NCBI GenBank assembly: GCA_001599715.1
Contig: BCHU01000009.1
Coordinates: 1,054,001 to 1,118,000 of the forward strand
DNA length: 64,000 nt
From: Phaeotremella fagi
Taxonomy: Eukaryota > Basidiomycota > Tremellomycetes > Tremellales > Phaeotremellaceae
Direction of reading: 5' to 3'
Shown here: positions 1 to 11,000 of the stretch, in pieces
How the letters are laid out: every line of letters begins with the position of its first letter
How positions within the stretch are numbered: position 1 is the first letter of the stretch
The notes under the pieces: generated by a model
What the model was told of the DNA's origin: nothing
What the model saw: the letters and a program-made list of their open reading frames with translations, nothing else
Database searches by the model: none
Made by a program: the position numbers and the translations under genes

Positions 1-717
1 TGACAGTGTAACAGGAGAGGAGATTGAAATAGGTTGTTGTGGTGGAAGTAGATGCGTGGGAACAGCTGAAACTGCGGCTGCAGCTGATGGCAACGAAACC
101 GGTGGAGCTGGAATTCGACTAGAAGGTGAGGCGACATATTGAGCGTTTTGCGTCTAGACGTTAGGTCACAATAGATAACTAAAGCCTACCATGTATCCCT
201 CAATTTGCCTTCGAGTAGCTTCGTAGATCCTCCAAGAATCCTCCAGATTGGTTCGAAGATTTTTCGGTATCCCTCTATTCCTCATACCACTATGGCAATC
301 AGTATCTAGTCGCTCTTGGACATACGTTTTCTTCACATCAGCTTGATATTGAACGATCAAAGTAGTTTGTGTGACCGCATCCTAGTCATCAGCTCATATC
401 CAAGTTTAACCCACTTTATAAAGTTTCTCCAACAGCTCCAATCTCTCCATCATCCACATGACACCTTTCGAGAGTTGTTGACCCCGATCGTTCTTGGGTA
501 TCGTATCCGTGCTCCCATTCTGATGAGGTTCTTCCACTCTAACCCTTTTGACTGGTTTGTTGGAATCGCCGTTCTCAGCAGGCGAAGGGAAAGCCGGTGA
601 AGGGAATGACAACGGGGAGTGTTTCGTTACCGTTGCTGTACTTGATGTTCTGGGTCGTTTGTTGTTCTTGATCTCTTGTGGGGAGAGGGACGGTCTTTTC
701 AGTGACATTGTAGCCAT
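1..717 (-). CDS. Unrecognised nuclear-type protein, 5' part (runs off the left edge)
   Basis: The N-terminus (ATG at 717; an in-frame ATG also lies at 750 and another at 708) is rich in Lys/Arg/Pro/Ser, with clusters such as KNNKRPR and VKRVRVEE that look like nuclear localisation signals. The first exon ends near 415 at ELLEKLYK. A 33-nt intron (414-382, GT-AG) joins it in frame to DAVTQTTLIVQYQADVKKTY. That exon continues to about 190 with a helical, charged stretch containing RGIPKNLRTNLEDSWRIYEA. After a further intron (from 189) the sequence to position 1 is open in a Pro/Ala/Ser-rich frame, but the exact acceptor is uncertain. I do not recognise the family; a chromatin or transcription role is only suggested by composition. 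Confidence 0.55.
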
Positions 718-1012
718 CGTGGTCAATTGGAAGAGTATGTTCTGCAACAATCAAATTCACTGCAGGCTGGTCGGTTATAGTTTTACCACTAACGGGACCA
801 ATTTGAAAAGAAGCTCAAGAAGGCAAATCGACCCAAGAAGGCAAAACGACTCAAACTGCTTCGCAACTCCATCCCCCCCACCCCCCCTTCAATCTCTACT
901 CCTGTAGCACCTCCCAGCTCATCAAGCAACCCCTTGACACAGCATATACATATTCCCGTACCCCAAAAACCCTCGTCTGACCTTCTAACCCCCCGCGCGC
1001 GCACCACAAAAT

Positions 1013-1020
1013 CCACGTGG
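1013..1020. promoter_or_regulatory. CCACGTGG E-box palindrome
   Basis: This perfect 8-bp palindrome, a typical bHLH or bZIP target, lies between the partial gene on the left and the tRNA gene. The surrounding 718-1140 stretch otherwise shows only C-rich low-complexity sequence and no convincing coding frame. Confidence 0.4.
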
Positions 1021-1140
1021 CAATCCATCCAAAAATCACCAAAAACAGTCTCAAATCCCTGTTTCTTCACCCAATCGATCCGCAATGGAAGCAGAATGCA
1101 TAGGAATTTCTTGGGATGCAAAAAGAGAGCAAAAAGGAGC

Positions 1141-1242
1141 AACCTAGCGTGGGGATCGAACCCACGATCTTGTGATGTATTTCGCGGGTTCGATCACCAC
1201 ACGAAGTAGAAGTCACACGCCGTACCACTTGGCCAGCCAGGC
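1141..1242 (-). tRNA. tRNA-Arg (anticodon UCU) with a 30-nt intron
   Basis: The minus strand folds as a complete cloverleaf. Acceptor strand GCCTGGC (1242-1236) pairs with GCTAGGT (1148-1142), allowing G-U pairs; the D stem is GCC/GGC; the anticodon stem is TGTGA/TCACA; the T arm is GTGGG-TTCGATC-CCCAC. The loop reads C-T-TCT-A, so the anticodon is UCU and the tRNA decodes AGA. A 30-nt intron (1206-1177) interrupts the loop one base 3' of the anticodon, the canonical position for eukaryotic nuclear tRNA introns removed by the tRNA splicing endonuclease. The 3' CCA is not encoded, as expected. Confidence 0.93.
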
Positions 1243-1353
1243 AATTGACAAAGAAAGCTGTCTTTAACTATATATATAGCTATATTTTTATCCCTATACG
1301 CTCTTTACTTGTCTTTCCAAGTATCTGGTATAGCATCAGGAGTTTGTGTGCGT

Positions 1354-1611
1354 TCAGTGCAGCCCCGTGATCGAGATCTTTCTCAAATTTCCAAATTTTC
1401 GCCTCCATCCCCTTAGCTCTTTCATTTCTTCATTCCAATCAACCCTGTCGGTTTCGTCGGGAAGAGGAGCTTCAGGGTTGTCGTTGATGCTGGACTGTAT
1501 CATCTTATTAAGCGTAGTTGTTGGTGGAAACAACGAAAAAGAAGAAAGAGGCAAAAATGACTGACTGCCGACTGCTGCCACGAAAGGAGGGACACAGGAT
1601 TTAAAGTTCAA
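1354..1611 (-). CDS. Small hypothetical protein (85 aa, or 49 aa from the internal Met)
   Basis: A single open frame with no recognised domain. The first 36 residues are hydrophobic and Ser/Phe-rich and could be a leader or simply untranslated sequence. From the internal Met the protein is acidic then basic and helical, containing LPDETDRVDWNEEMKELRGW followed by RRKFGNLRK. The composition looks protein-like and not like an antisense shadow. It is divergent from the next small gene, with only 113 bp between the two frames. No function can be assigned, and it may be an exon of something larger. Confidence 0.35.
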   Translation of the reverse strand: MNFKSCVPPFVAAVGSQSFLPLSSFSLFPPTTTLNKMIQSSINDNPEAPLPDETDRVDWNEEMKELRGWRRKFGNLRKISITGLH

Positions 1612-1724
1612 AGTTGACTCAACTACTGCGCATCGTCGTCGTGTCCAGTATCCACATCTATTACTTACAGTATTTTCCTTTTGTTCAAAGCTAAAACACT
1701 CTTACTTGATCAGATCATTCAACA

Positions 1725-2063
1725 ATGAGTGAACCTGTACCAAAAAACGATCAGACCGATCCCAATGTTGAACCTCCAAATCAAATTGGTGGTAAACGAA
1801 GAAGAAGAAAGTCAATCTCTAAAGAAAGGCTTGAAGAGATCATGGAGAAGGCCAAAAAGTCCACGAAGGAGTACGAGGCTAGGATGGAATTAGAAAGGGC
1901 TGCTGAAAGACGTAAGGTACTTTTTGGAGCAGTCAAACAAGACACTCAGGAAGCAGAAAGCTCAAAGACTGGTGGGGAAGGTGATGAAAAGGGTAGTATC
2001 ACTTATATAGGTGCGCCATATCGAAAGCGAATTGTGGGTGATCGGACTACATCGGTCCACTGA
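1725..2063 (+). CDS. Small basic coiled-coil hypothetical protein (112 aa)
   Basis: Intronless frame starting MSEPVPKND. After a short acidic, Asn/Pro-rich lead it has a strongly basic patch (GGKRRRRKS, about residues 23-31). A long charged helix follows (about residues 34-70), containing SKERLEEIMEKAKKSTKEYE and likely to be a coiled coil or RNA/DNA-binding helix. The acidic tail ends near GAPYRKRIVGD. I know no family with this arrangement. The basic patch suggests a nuclear or nucleolar location, which is inference only. Confidence 0.6.
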   Translation: MSEPVPKNDQTDPNVEPPNQIGGKRRRRKSISKERLEEIMEKAKKSTKEYEARMELERAAERRKVLFGAVKQDTQEAESSKTGGEGDEKGSITYIGAPYRKRIVGDRTTSVH

Positions 2064-2215
2064 TCGTAATTGATCGCTTTGATATGTATCGTTACCTGTT
2101 AGTAAATCTTTACTTTCCGATCTTCGCAAACGAGGTGCCACTCTAACAAGGATATTGGGATTTCGCTACATTTTCATGGACTATGCATACGACAACATCT
2201 AAATCAATCTATATT

Positions 2216-3766
2216 CTATTCTCTATCCTCCTCATGTACAACGGTAGCTTTCTCCTGCCATCTAAAAGCCCAAGTCAAAGCAACCAAGACGACGGCTAAA
2301 ATAGTCCCAAACACATAAAAGATACTACCCTCGCTAGACTGATCATCCCCAGATAACCATTCTTGCAATGGCAAGAACGCGGTACTGATTGCAAAATTGG
2401 TAATCCAATTTAACGAAACTGCGATAGATCCAGCTGCAGTTTGAGCTTCTGGTGGAACGACATCGGCTAATACTACCCAGATCACTGGACCAAGACCTAG
2501 GCTGTAGAAGAAGACGTATGCTAGGATCGAGATCACTGAAAGTGTTTGGGCAGAGGTGTTTAGTCCAATTCCTAGACCTATACATGAGAGACATGTCGTT
2601 GCCGTTGAGAAAAGAAGGAGTCGTTTGCTGCCAAAACGCTAAAGATCAATAAAGACCCATGTATTGTAACTTACTTCGACGAGGAAAGCAGGGATAGCAG
2701 TTGCTGTGACCTTGAACGCGATGACGAAAAGTGCAATGTGTCTAGAACTGCTTGGGAATACAGGTGTCAAGATTCTGGTTGTGAAATACATCACGGGCGA
2801 GGTTCCTGAACATTGTTGAGCGAATTGGAGGAGTGATACGACGACAACTGGGGAGAATGTCAGTATTGGGTTTGAATGTTTGAAAGGTAGACTTACTACC
2901 CCTTTTGATACGAGAATCGTTGGATCTCAAGGCTCTCCGTATACTTAAAACTTTCTGAGGTTTGACTAAAGTCGTCAATATCAATTAACCTCTAGCAATT
3001 CACCTTGAACAACAAGAGGAGCCTCCTCATCACTTGTGAATATAGGTTCAACATCGGACTTTTTCGATTCGACGAAGAGACTCCCGAGTAACTGAATGAA
3101 ACTCAATAAACAAGCTACTACCATGATGTAACGCCATTTGAAAGCCTCAGCCCAAGGAAGGGACAGACAAAGACCAAGAAGAATACCACTGATGATGGCG
3201 AATTGATTCGTTATTCCTATCGCGCGTCTGATGGATGGTGGTGCTATTTCGAATAGATACAAAGGAACAGTCACTGATGATAAACCGCATCCTAGTCCAA
3301 CGATAATTCTGTGAATTGTTAGATGGGGAGTATGAATAAATCGATAACACCTACCTTCCAATCGCCATAATTGTGATAGAGTTAGCTGTTCCTACTAGTA
3401 GAGCTCCTAGTAAAAGGGCAAGCGATGATGACCTCAATGTACCGACGCGACCCCATCGTCGAGTAATACTTCCACATGACAACGTTCCGAACAATCCACC
3501 AATAGTGAAGACAGCAACCACAAATCCGAACTGTGCAGACTAGATTATCAGACGGGTATAATTTCAGAACTCACATTCATCTTAACACAATCGTTCATAC
3601 CCCAGGTCCGACCCATAGAATGAACGTGAATCTCACCACCTTTTCCCATCGGTGTACAAGTCACAGCTTCTTGCACGCCATTCAGGGCAGAGATATGTAG
3701 ACCGTATTGAAGAGTATGTAGAGCTGTCCATATCACTGTCAAGGTGGTCCGTATAGGTGAAGTCAT
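2216..3766 (-). CDS. MFS sugar-porter transporter, copy 1
   Basis: Twelve-helix sugar porter of about 440 aa, assembled from six or so exons separated by introns of 35-50 nt. Exon 1 ends at CVKMN and joins SAQFGFVVAVFTIGG. Family signatures are visible: GRIIVGLGCG followed by EIAPPSIRRA (the PxxxEIAPxxxR loop), QQCSGTSPVMYF in TM7, and GPVIWVVLADVVPPEAQTAA (the PESP-like loop). The N-terminus (LQYGLHISALNGVQ) resembles the yeast VPS73/YBR241C branch more than classical hexose HXT proteins. It is a paralogue of the gene at 5908-7441 and is transcribed divergently from the GH28 glycosidase, with 177 bp between start codons. It probably imports a monosaccharide or oligosaccharide; the substrate is unknown. 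Confidence 0.9.
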
Positions 3767-3861
3767 GGTGATGAAAGTAGTTGTTTGAGAGTGATTCGGT
3801 CACGTCTTGAATTTATTTGTTAACTTTTGAACTCGACGGGTCTGGCCGTCGATACCGCCTC

Positions 3862-3878
3862 CGGTAAGGTCCACTCCG
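3862..3878. promoter_or_regulatory. Gal4-type CGG-N11-CCG site in a bidirectional promoter
   Basis: The 177-bp region between the divergent transporter and GH28 start codons contains CGG, exactly 11 bases, then CCG, embedded in a CCGG-N11-CCGG repeat, with additional CCG triplets just upstream at about 3843-3860. This is the spacing bound by dimeric Zn2Cys6 factors of Gal4 type. The Zn2Cys6 gene at 8064 is the obvious local candidate regulator, which is inference. Confidence 0.5.
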
Positions 3879-3943
3879 GAGACCGATGATGGTAGGACTG
3901 AAATTTCTGACTTTCTAGTGTTGAAATCAACATCTAGAACAAT

Positions 3944-5788
3944 ATGAGATATCTGAATCTGACCTTTTTGGTGTTACCGGCATTAGCAAGAGCTATCAGC
4001 CTCCCTCTGATTGCAGAGGAAGCTGTGGCGGTCGTTGACCATCTATTGAATCGTCTACCACAACAGTTAACGATTCATCATGACTATCAAGATCCTCAGA
4101 CCGGTGCTACCAGGATTCTCTGTATCTTGAAAGCTATAGGTGGAGACGAAGATGATTCCGACAACTTCCTGAAAGCTACAAAAAACTGTGGTCATGGTGG
4201 GATAATCCAACTTCCAGATGAGATCTAGTAAGTCATCTTTGAGTTCATCACTGACCTCGACAGTAACATCAAAAAAGCACTTACACTCGAATTGAAGGAT
4301 ACAGAATTAGACCTCCATGGATGGTTAAAAATGTCAGACGATATTGATTATTGGGTACATAACTCTTTCCCTTTCGAATTCCAGGATCAGAAATTGGGTA
4401 TGATTTTCAAAGGGGAGAATTTCGTTTTGAACGGTAATGATAAAGGTGGGATTGATGGGAATGGTCAGGTCTGGTATACTTGGGCTGGTGATTATGGTAA
4501 CAAACATGGAAGGTGGGTTCGAATGCTGGCTTTGGACTGAACGATCAGACCCATGTCCTTGACTATCATGGAATCCATGAATGTGGTGGTTAAGAACTGG
4601 TCTATTATTCAACCTGCTTTTTGGTAAGTCAGGGTGAGAGATTGAACTGATCTTTGCAGGGCACATATGGTTATTCGATCTGAGAATGTGTTGTACAAAG
4701 ATTGTTACATCAATGCGACTTCTTACGACCCTGATGTAGAATTTCTGTTCGCAACACCTGACCTTAACTAACCCATTGATAGTCCAAGGTTGATATCAAA
4801 AACTGGCTTCAGAACACTGGTAGGTCAGCAGCCGGAATTTGAGAACTAATTCTATTTCAGACGGCGCCGACACCTACCAAAGTCACAACATCACATTTGG
4901 TAAGCTTAGTCACTGAACTCACTAACGCAATACAGAGAACTGGGTCTATCAAGGAGGAGACGATTGTATAGCCCTCAAACCGAACAGTACATCGATAACC
5001 GTAAGAAACGCAACCTGTGTAGGAGGTACAGGGATAGCTTTCGGTTCAGTTGGGCAATATCCAGAACTTGTAGGTGTAGAATTTGTGGCTTCCCTAAGTT
5101 AGACACAGACCGATATCATCGAAGATATCTACATGGAAGATTTGACTTTTACTGATGGACCGCAATGTCCAAATTTCCAGAGTTTGTATTTCAAATCATG
5201 GATGGGGTAGGTGCTTTTAAGTGTATATGGATTGTATTGACGAGAAACTAGTGTTCAATTTGGGGAACCACCTAATGGAGGAGGTAGGTTGATATGGTGG
5301 TTATTCACTAACTTGCAGGTGGCGGTCATGGATGGTGTCGCAATGTAACTATCAAGAATGTGAATATCAACGGTGCAGGTATTCCAGTCGTTGTTGACAC
5401 AGGGTCAGTATTATTTTCCTGAGCTTGAGGAAACAAATACTGAGAAAAATAGATTAACTTATCTCGATACCGAAAGAGACAAACATCCAGATACCAGTAC
5501 CTACGAGTAGGTCTTTCCGAATTGAACTAACACAGTCTGACTTCTCACAGATGGTCAGACATCCATCTATCAAATTTCAATGGTACATCCGCAGCTAACA
5601 GAATCATCTATATGGATTGTTCAAAGAAAGCTCCATGTTTTGATTGGACTTTCGAGGGAATCGATATTATACCTGGCAAAAATGATCATCCCGAGATCAG
5701 TTACGTTTGCAACAATGCCGTGCTAGGTGGAGGCGATGGTCTATCTCAGTGTCATCCTAGCAATTCGACGTTAGAACATCGAGCTTAG
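3944..5788 (+). CDS. Secreted GH28 glycoside hydrolase (pectinase / rhamnogalacturonan-active)
   Basis: Twelve exons (3944-4227, 4264-4512, 4549-4623, 4660-4735, 4783-4819, 4861-4899, 4936-5069, 5109-5206, 5252-5283, 5319-5403, 5453-5506, 5551-5788) sum to 1401 nt, giving 466 aa in frame. Several introns are exactly 36 nt. The N-terminus [19 protein letters not shown] is a signal peptide. GH28 beta-helix signatures follow in order: [32 protein letters not shown] (NTD region); [14 protein letters not shown] (catalytic Asp pair); [15 protein letters not shown], which stands where polygalacturonases have GHG; and SLYFKSW (RIK region). The missing catalytic-loop His points away from classical endo-polygalacturonase and towards a rhamnose- or xylogalacturonan-type activity. 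Several N-glycosylation sequons are present. It is flanked by two sugar transporters. Confidence 0.93.
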
Positions 5789-5907
5789 TGCACTTGATAT
5801 ATGGACATTCTAATACAAAAAGAATAAAAATTAAATCTATGCATCTAGTTGAATGATGTGCAGTTGGTCGTGTTGAAGTGGTCATAAAATGTACAATCAA
5901 AGTTTCT

Positions 5908-7441
5908 CTACTGAGCAATCTTCTCTCGTCTAGTATATGCCCATCTGGTAGCAGCGAAACCAATGACACAAGTGACAGCGAAAATGAAGAAAACATTTCC
6001 ATTACCGCCATCAGGTGAAGTTTTGAGTTTTTGTTGCAAAGGTAAGAAAGTTGCTGAGATGACGAAATTCGTGGTCCAATTCATGGCTAACCCAAGAGCT
6101 CCTGCAGCGGTACTAGCTTCTTTAGGCATGACTTCGCCAAGAACAATCCAGGTGACTGGCCCTAATCCAATGGAGAAAGCTGCAATGAACGTGAAAGCTG
6201 AAACTACGCATAACCATTGGGTAGAAGTGTTCAAGGCGAATCCGAGGCAGATAGCTGCTATTGACATGACGAGGGCTGATGTTAGAAGGATATTACGAGA
6301 TGTTGTTTTCTGGGTTTGATGAGTTGTGGTCTGACCTCATGCAAATGACTTACTCGAACTAGATACGCTGGCAACATGGTCATTGGGATTTTGAACATGA
6401 CGATACCCAAGGCGACGTATTTGGAATTGCCTTTGAACACCGGACTGAGGATACGAGTGCTAAAGTACATGACTAGGGGCGTTTTAGTGAGAATCGCAGG
6501 AAGATTGATCGAACATACCTGGAGACACTCCACATAGCTGTTGGGTGAGTTGGGTAATAATAACGATGAAAACTGGAGACAGAGGGTTAAAAATGCCGGG
6601 CGAAACGCTAGGAGCACTCACGACCAGTTGATATTTTGGAATCCTTCGATACGAGAAGTTCTTTGATACTGAGTGAAGCGACTGGTCCGGCTGCAAGAAT
6701 TTAGCTCTACAAGAGTCTAGCGACCTACAACTAGGTAACAGTCTCTCCTCCTCTCCAGCGACCTCTTCTTCGTTCGATCTGATAAGCCAGCTACCACTGA
6801 TTTGAATCACAGAAATAGCGATGGAAACCAACATGACATATCTCCAAGCGTAATTTCTTGCCCATGGGAAAGCCAATGATTGAGCAGTGAAAATACCAAA
6901 AACAATAAACAGCTGATTCAAAATACCTAAAGATCTTCTAATTGATTTAGGACCAAGTTCAGCCAATGCCAAAGGAACCGTCACGGTAGCCAAGCCACAT
7001 CCAAATCCAATAGCGATTCTTGCCGCTAACATGACTTCGAAAGAATTTGCCAGTCCAACACCAACATCTCCGCATAAAATCGTTAAAGCTGATATCCTCA
7101 TTGTACCGATTCTACCGAATTTTTGGGAGATCCCATTGGAGAGCAGCGAGCCTGCCAACCCTCCAAGGGTGAAGATTGCAACCACGAGACCGAATTGACT
7201 TGCCTGACGATAATGAGCGTTTGCATTCAGATTCAATAGCACTTACAGACATGGCCACACAAGGTTTGAGCCATCCTAGTTTGTTGGCACCAAGTAAATG
7301 GCCTGTAGATGGAAGGCCACCAGGTGGGGAACAAGTCAAAGCATCTTGAACACCATTCAGTGCAGAAATATGGAAACCATACTGGAAAGTGTGAAGAGCA
7401 CACCAAATGGCTGTGAGAGCGGTTCGAGTGGAGGAAGTCAT
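5908..7441 (-). CDS. MFS sugar-porter transporter, copy 2
   Basis: Paralogue of the transporter at 2216-3766, with the same exon layout and parallel N-terminus (MTSSTRTALTAIWCALHTFQ versus MTSPIRTTLTVIWTALHTLQ). That match is why the start at 7441 is preferred over an upstream in-frame ATG at 7528. Signatures include GRIGTMR after TM2, RIAIGFGCGLATVTVPLAL, ELGPKSIRRSLGILNQ, QLCGVSPVMYFSTRIL and GPVTWIVLGEVMPKEASTAA. The C-terminus ends YTRREKIAQ. About 450 aa, twelve predicted TM helices, plasma membrane by family. It sits tail-to-tail with the GH28 gene (120 bp) and head-to-head with the Zn2Cys6 gene. Divergence between the copies suggests different sugar specificities; this is inference. 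Confidence 0.9.
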
Positions 7442-8063
7442 GGTAGTTGAAAGACGTTTAGGAATCAGAAATTGAATAAATAAGCTACTTAAATGTCCGG
7501 CGCTGTGATCCCGGTTCACCGGTGGCATCGCATCGAACTACGTTTTAGGCGAGCTCCGTTCTGTCGCAAAAGTTGATTTGATAAGAACATGCATGGTATG
7601 ACCTGTAATGTTCAGACAAAAGGTGGGACAGTGGGGGTACCATGGGTCCAGTAATTGCATACATCCATGATGAAATTTTATAAATGGAAGGCAAAATCGC
7701 CTGTCTTTTCTTCCAGTAAATGGGGTGATTGCGCCCGTCTTGGATTCCTTTGACCTAGTTGCCACCCTCCTTTGAGTGCTGAAAGCTGGCAGGTCCATCA
7801 TCCCATACTTTCATTCTCTAAATTGCACTTGAATGACAAGCTGATAAATTTTATACGATATGAGAGAGAAGGAGAAAATGTGGAGGTCAAGGGGGGGCCT
7901 CGCAAGTCCCACGTGGTGAGTCAGGGATATCAGTTGTTCCATCTTCAGCTGTCAGCTGTTCAAATAGTACGGGTATCAGCTCACGTTCAAAAGTGCTGGT
8001 AAAACATTATACCACAAACATCTATCCTTTTCTTGCTCAGACATAAGACAAGATTATTCAGAA
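7442..8063. promoter_or_regulatory. Divergent promoter of transporter copy 2 and the Zn2Cys6 regulator
   Basis: This 622-bp gap has no coding frame I believe. Near the transporter start are closely packed triplets: CGG-N10-CCG at 7498-7513 and CGG-N4-CCG at 7512-7521, the latter within the palindrome CCGGTTCACCGG. About 150 bp before the regulator start are a CCACGTGG palindrome (7909-7916) and, overlapping its edge, TGAGTCA (7917-7923), the Gcn4/AP-1 consensus. The motifs are seen; factor binding is inferred. Confidence 0.45.
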
Positions 8064-11000
8064 ATGTCAATGAAGATGGACCATGATGATGATAGGAACT
8101 CCTCTGAAGAGGGCGCCGAAGCCAGTCAGAAACCCAAAAAGACAAATGGTGTTGGTCGTGAGTGATGTGTTTGATGTGGTATGATTACAAAGCTAATCAC
8201 ATACCTTATCGTGCAGGAGCATGCGTGAGCTATCTCAAATAAGACCTAATATAGTCGATACTGACTCTTTTGTCTAGGATTTCTGCCATCGCATGAAAAT
8301 GAAATGTATAGGTAAAGAGAATCCACCTTGCAACCGTTGCAAAGATTCAGGTCACGAATGCACGTTTGACGTTCCAAGAAAGGCAAAAGCTATCAAATTG
8401 GAAGAGTAAGCAGATGAAAAGATCTGGCACTGATTCGTGTAGTCGTGTGCGTCAAGTTGAAGGACAGATGGACAACATGCAAGCTAGTTTGCAAGAGCTT
8501 TTACGGTTGCAGAGGGCTCAGATGGCAACGCAGGGTGAGGAGAGAATGTATAGAAATAATATAGGTATGTCTTGTAATGTGATGTCATTAACATTCTTAG
8601 CTGTCCCACCTACTCGATCTCCAACAAATCTGTATACAAGTCCAGGAACGATGCTGTCTCTTCAAAGTCTCTTGGGTGAATCGACTGGACCAACATCGGT
8701 CGCAACACCAGATGGGTTTCCCAATATACGACCTCTGTCAGATCAGGGATTTCCATCATCTCTTCCCCTGGTTACACCAGATACCGCTCAGAGTCTGTTC
8801 AGCAATCGTCAATCTCTACCTTCACTCCCTATCAAACCTTCGTGGAACGCTCCAGCACAAAATCAAATCCCTCAATCCAGAGCCTCTCCAGGAGCGTTAT
8901 CTGATGATTACGAAAATGACCCAAACGATCCCCTGGAACCTGCTTTGATACTTGCGCCATGGGACAACATGTTTTCGCTGGCGGAAGCGGCAAGATTAAA
9001 AGCTGATGACAAGTCTGGAAATGCGGATGGCGATGAGGAAATGAATGACCAGATTGAGAATGAAACGGAAGTCGAGGGGAGAGGTAGAAAACGTCGGAAG
9101 GTCGATGGAGAAGTGCAATCTGAGAGTGTTGTCACTGGCGATGCCAAGAGAAACAGCACTGCAGGAAAAGACAACAGGGGTGTTTCTACATCAAGGGGTA
9201 GAGATTCTACCAGTGGATTGACAAAAACTCATAAAGGTAGTCATACCCAATCATTTGATGATCCTGTCGAATTGGGTTATTGCACGGAGGAAAAGGGGAA
9301 ACAGTTGTATGATCTGTAAGTTGCGATTAGAGTCGGACTGACCAGTTTAGCTTTTTCGAGGGTTGCTTGATGTATATGCCTGTTTTTGAACCTGGTGTGG
9401 ATACTTGGGAAAGGTTAGCGCAAGTCAGTTGCAGGACTAACGTCTAGTCTTCGTGAAAGATCTCCATTTGCTATCACTGCTATCCTCATGGTTGGGGCAA
9501 AAGTTGAGGACGGCAGTCGTAAGCTTGTTTCCTGTCATTGGAATACCACACACTAATCTTTCTGTCAGGACCGCCTTCAGAACTTCAAACGAAATGCAGA
9601 GAGCACGCGGAGAAGATAGGTATGTGGTTTGTGTCTCTCTCACTGCTCCTGCTGATCCCTTTCAGGCATGAGCACACTCTTCACTCCCGTCGGTCGAATT
9701 GAAGATCTCCAGGCTATGAGTGAGTATATTGAGTGTGAAATGGACATGCTGACCATTCCAGTCTTGCTCTCAGCGTGGGGAGATACAAGTTGGAGACCAG
9801 GTGGTATGTTCTTCCCTTATGTATATCCTACTCATGCTGACAGCCACCAGGACATGCATTACGCATGGCGTGAGTCGTTAACTCCAATGTCCATTGTCCA
9901 ACTGACGTCAATAGCATGGATATGGGTCTCTTCCGCTGCTTGAGCTCTCTGCATCAGCTAGGTAATGCAGGAGGTAAATCTGCTGCTCAAATAGCAGAGG
10001 AACGGTCGTTGGTTGTGGGAGCTAGAGTTTGGTTAACGGTAAGTTAAAGTCTGATTTCCGAGACCGATCCTGACTACCAACAGCTATACAAACAGGAACA
10101 TGAGTATGTCGCCAGGGTCCCGTCCATTCACACACAGACTAACATAACCACAGAATGGCGTTCAATCTTAGTCGTCCAGCACTGTCTATGGGATCGGAAA
10201 CCATTGTACATGCTAGACTCATGCTCGATCATCCTCACTCCATTCAGACAGATTCGCGTTTGGTTGCAACCTGTGAAATGCTATCATTGCGTGGTATGTC
10301 GAATTTCGATGAGGGATATTACAAAACTGATATCGGCTTCCAGTTCCCATGCATCAACCTTTCAGTGTTCGGCCTTCAGCCAGTTTCCCAGAGTTGGACG
10401 AGACGATCAAACGAGGAAACGAAGAGTTTAATACCTGGCAGAAATATTGGGAAGGTTACTATGGTGAGTATTGTTGCAAGGTTATAGACGTTGACTGATT
10501 GTCGTTAGATCGACTGGGTGTTCCCGAGGGTCATTTTTTGAGAGAATCACGTGAGTGAACTGGTAATATTGACTACCACCAGCTAACATGAATCAGTTGT
10601 GACACAAAAGGCGCACTCGGTGTAAGCGTTTTGGTTTTCGTATAGATGTGACATTGACACTCCAACCTTTCAGACTATCTACCAACGCCAGAATATTAAC
10701 GGGGATTCGCAGCAAGCGCGATGTCGCTTTGTTGACCGAAGAAAGACGCGGGGCTTTATTGAAAGCGTTACATGCTGCTGCAAAGGTTGTCAGTATGGCA
10801 GTCAGGAGTCATCAGGTTAGTCCATTGTAAATTTAAACGATCGTTTGTTGATATCCTTAAAGTATACCAAAAATTTCCGCTTCGGTAAGATTGACATTGT
10901 TCTGCTCAGATTTCATGACACTAATGCTGTCCCCTTCAGCCAACCATTACACTCGTAAGTCTAGTCCCACCTCGAGTTGAGCATCATTAACAAATGACAG

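Noticed and set aside
789..1142. 117-codon minus-strand ORF between the partial gene and the tRNA
   Set aside because: Composition is biased, it has no domain and abuts the tRNA gene; its plus-strand counterpart at 934-1209 even runs through the tRNA. Chance frames.
5963..6319. 118-codon plus-strand ORF
   Set aside because: Exact antisense of the conserved C-terminal half of the second sugar transporter; no independent signal.
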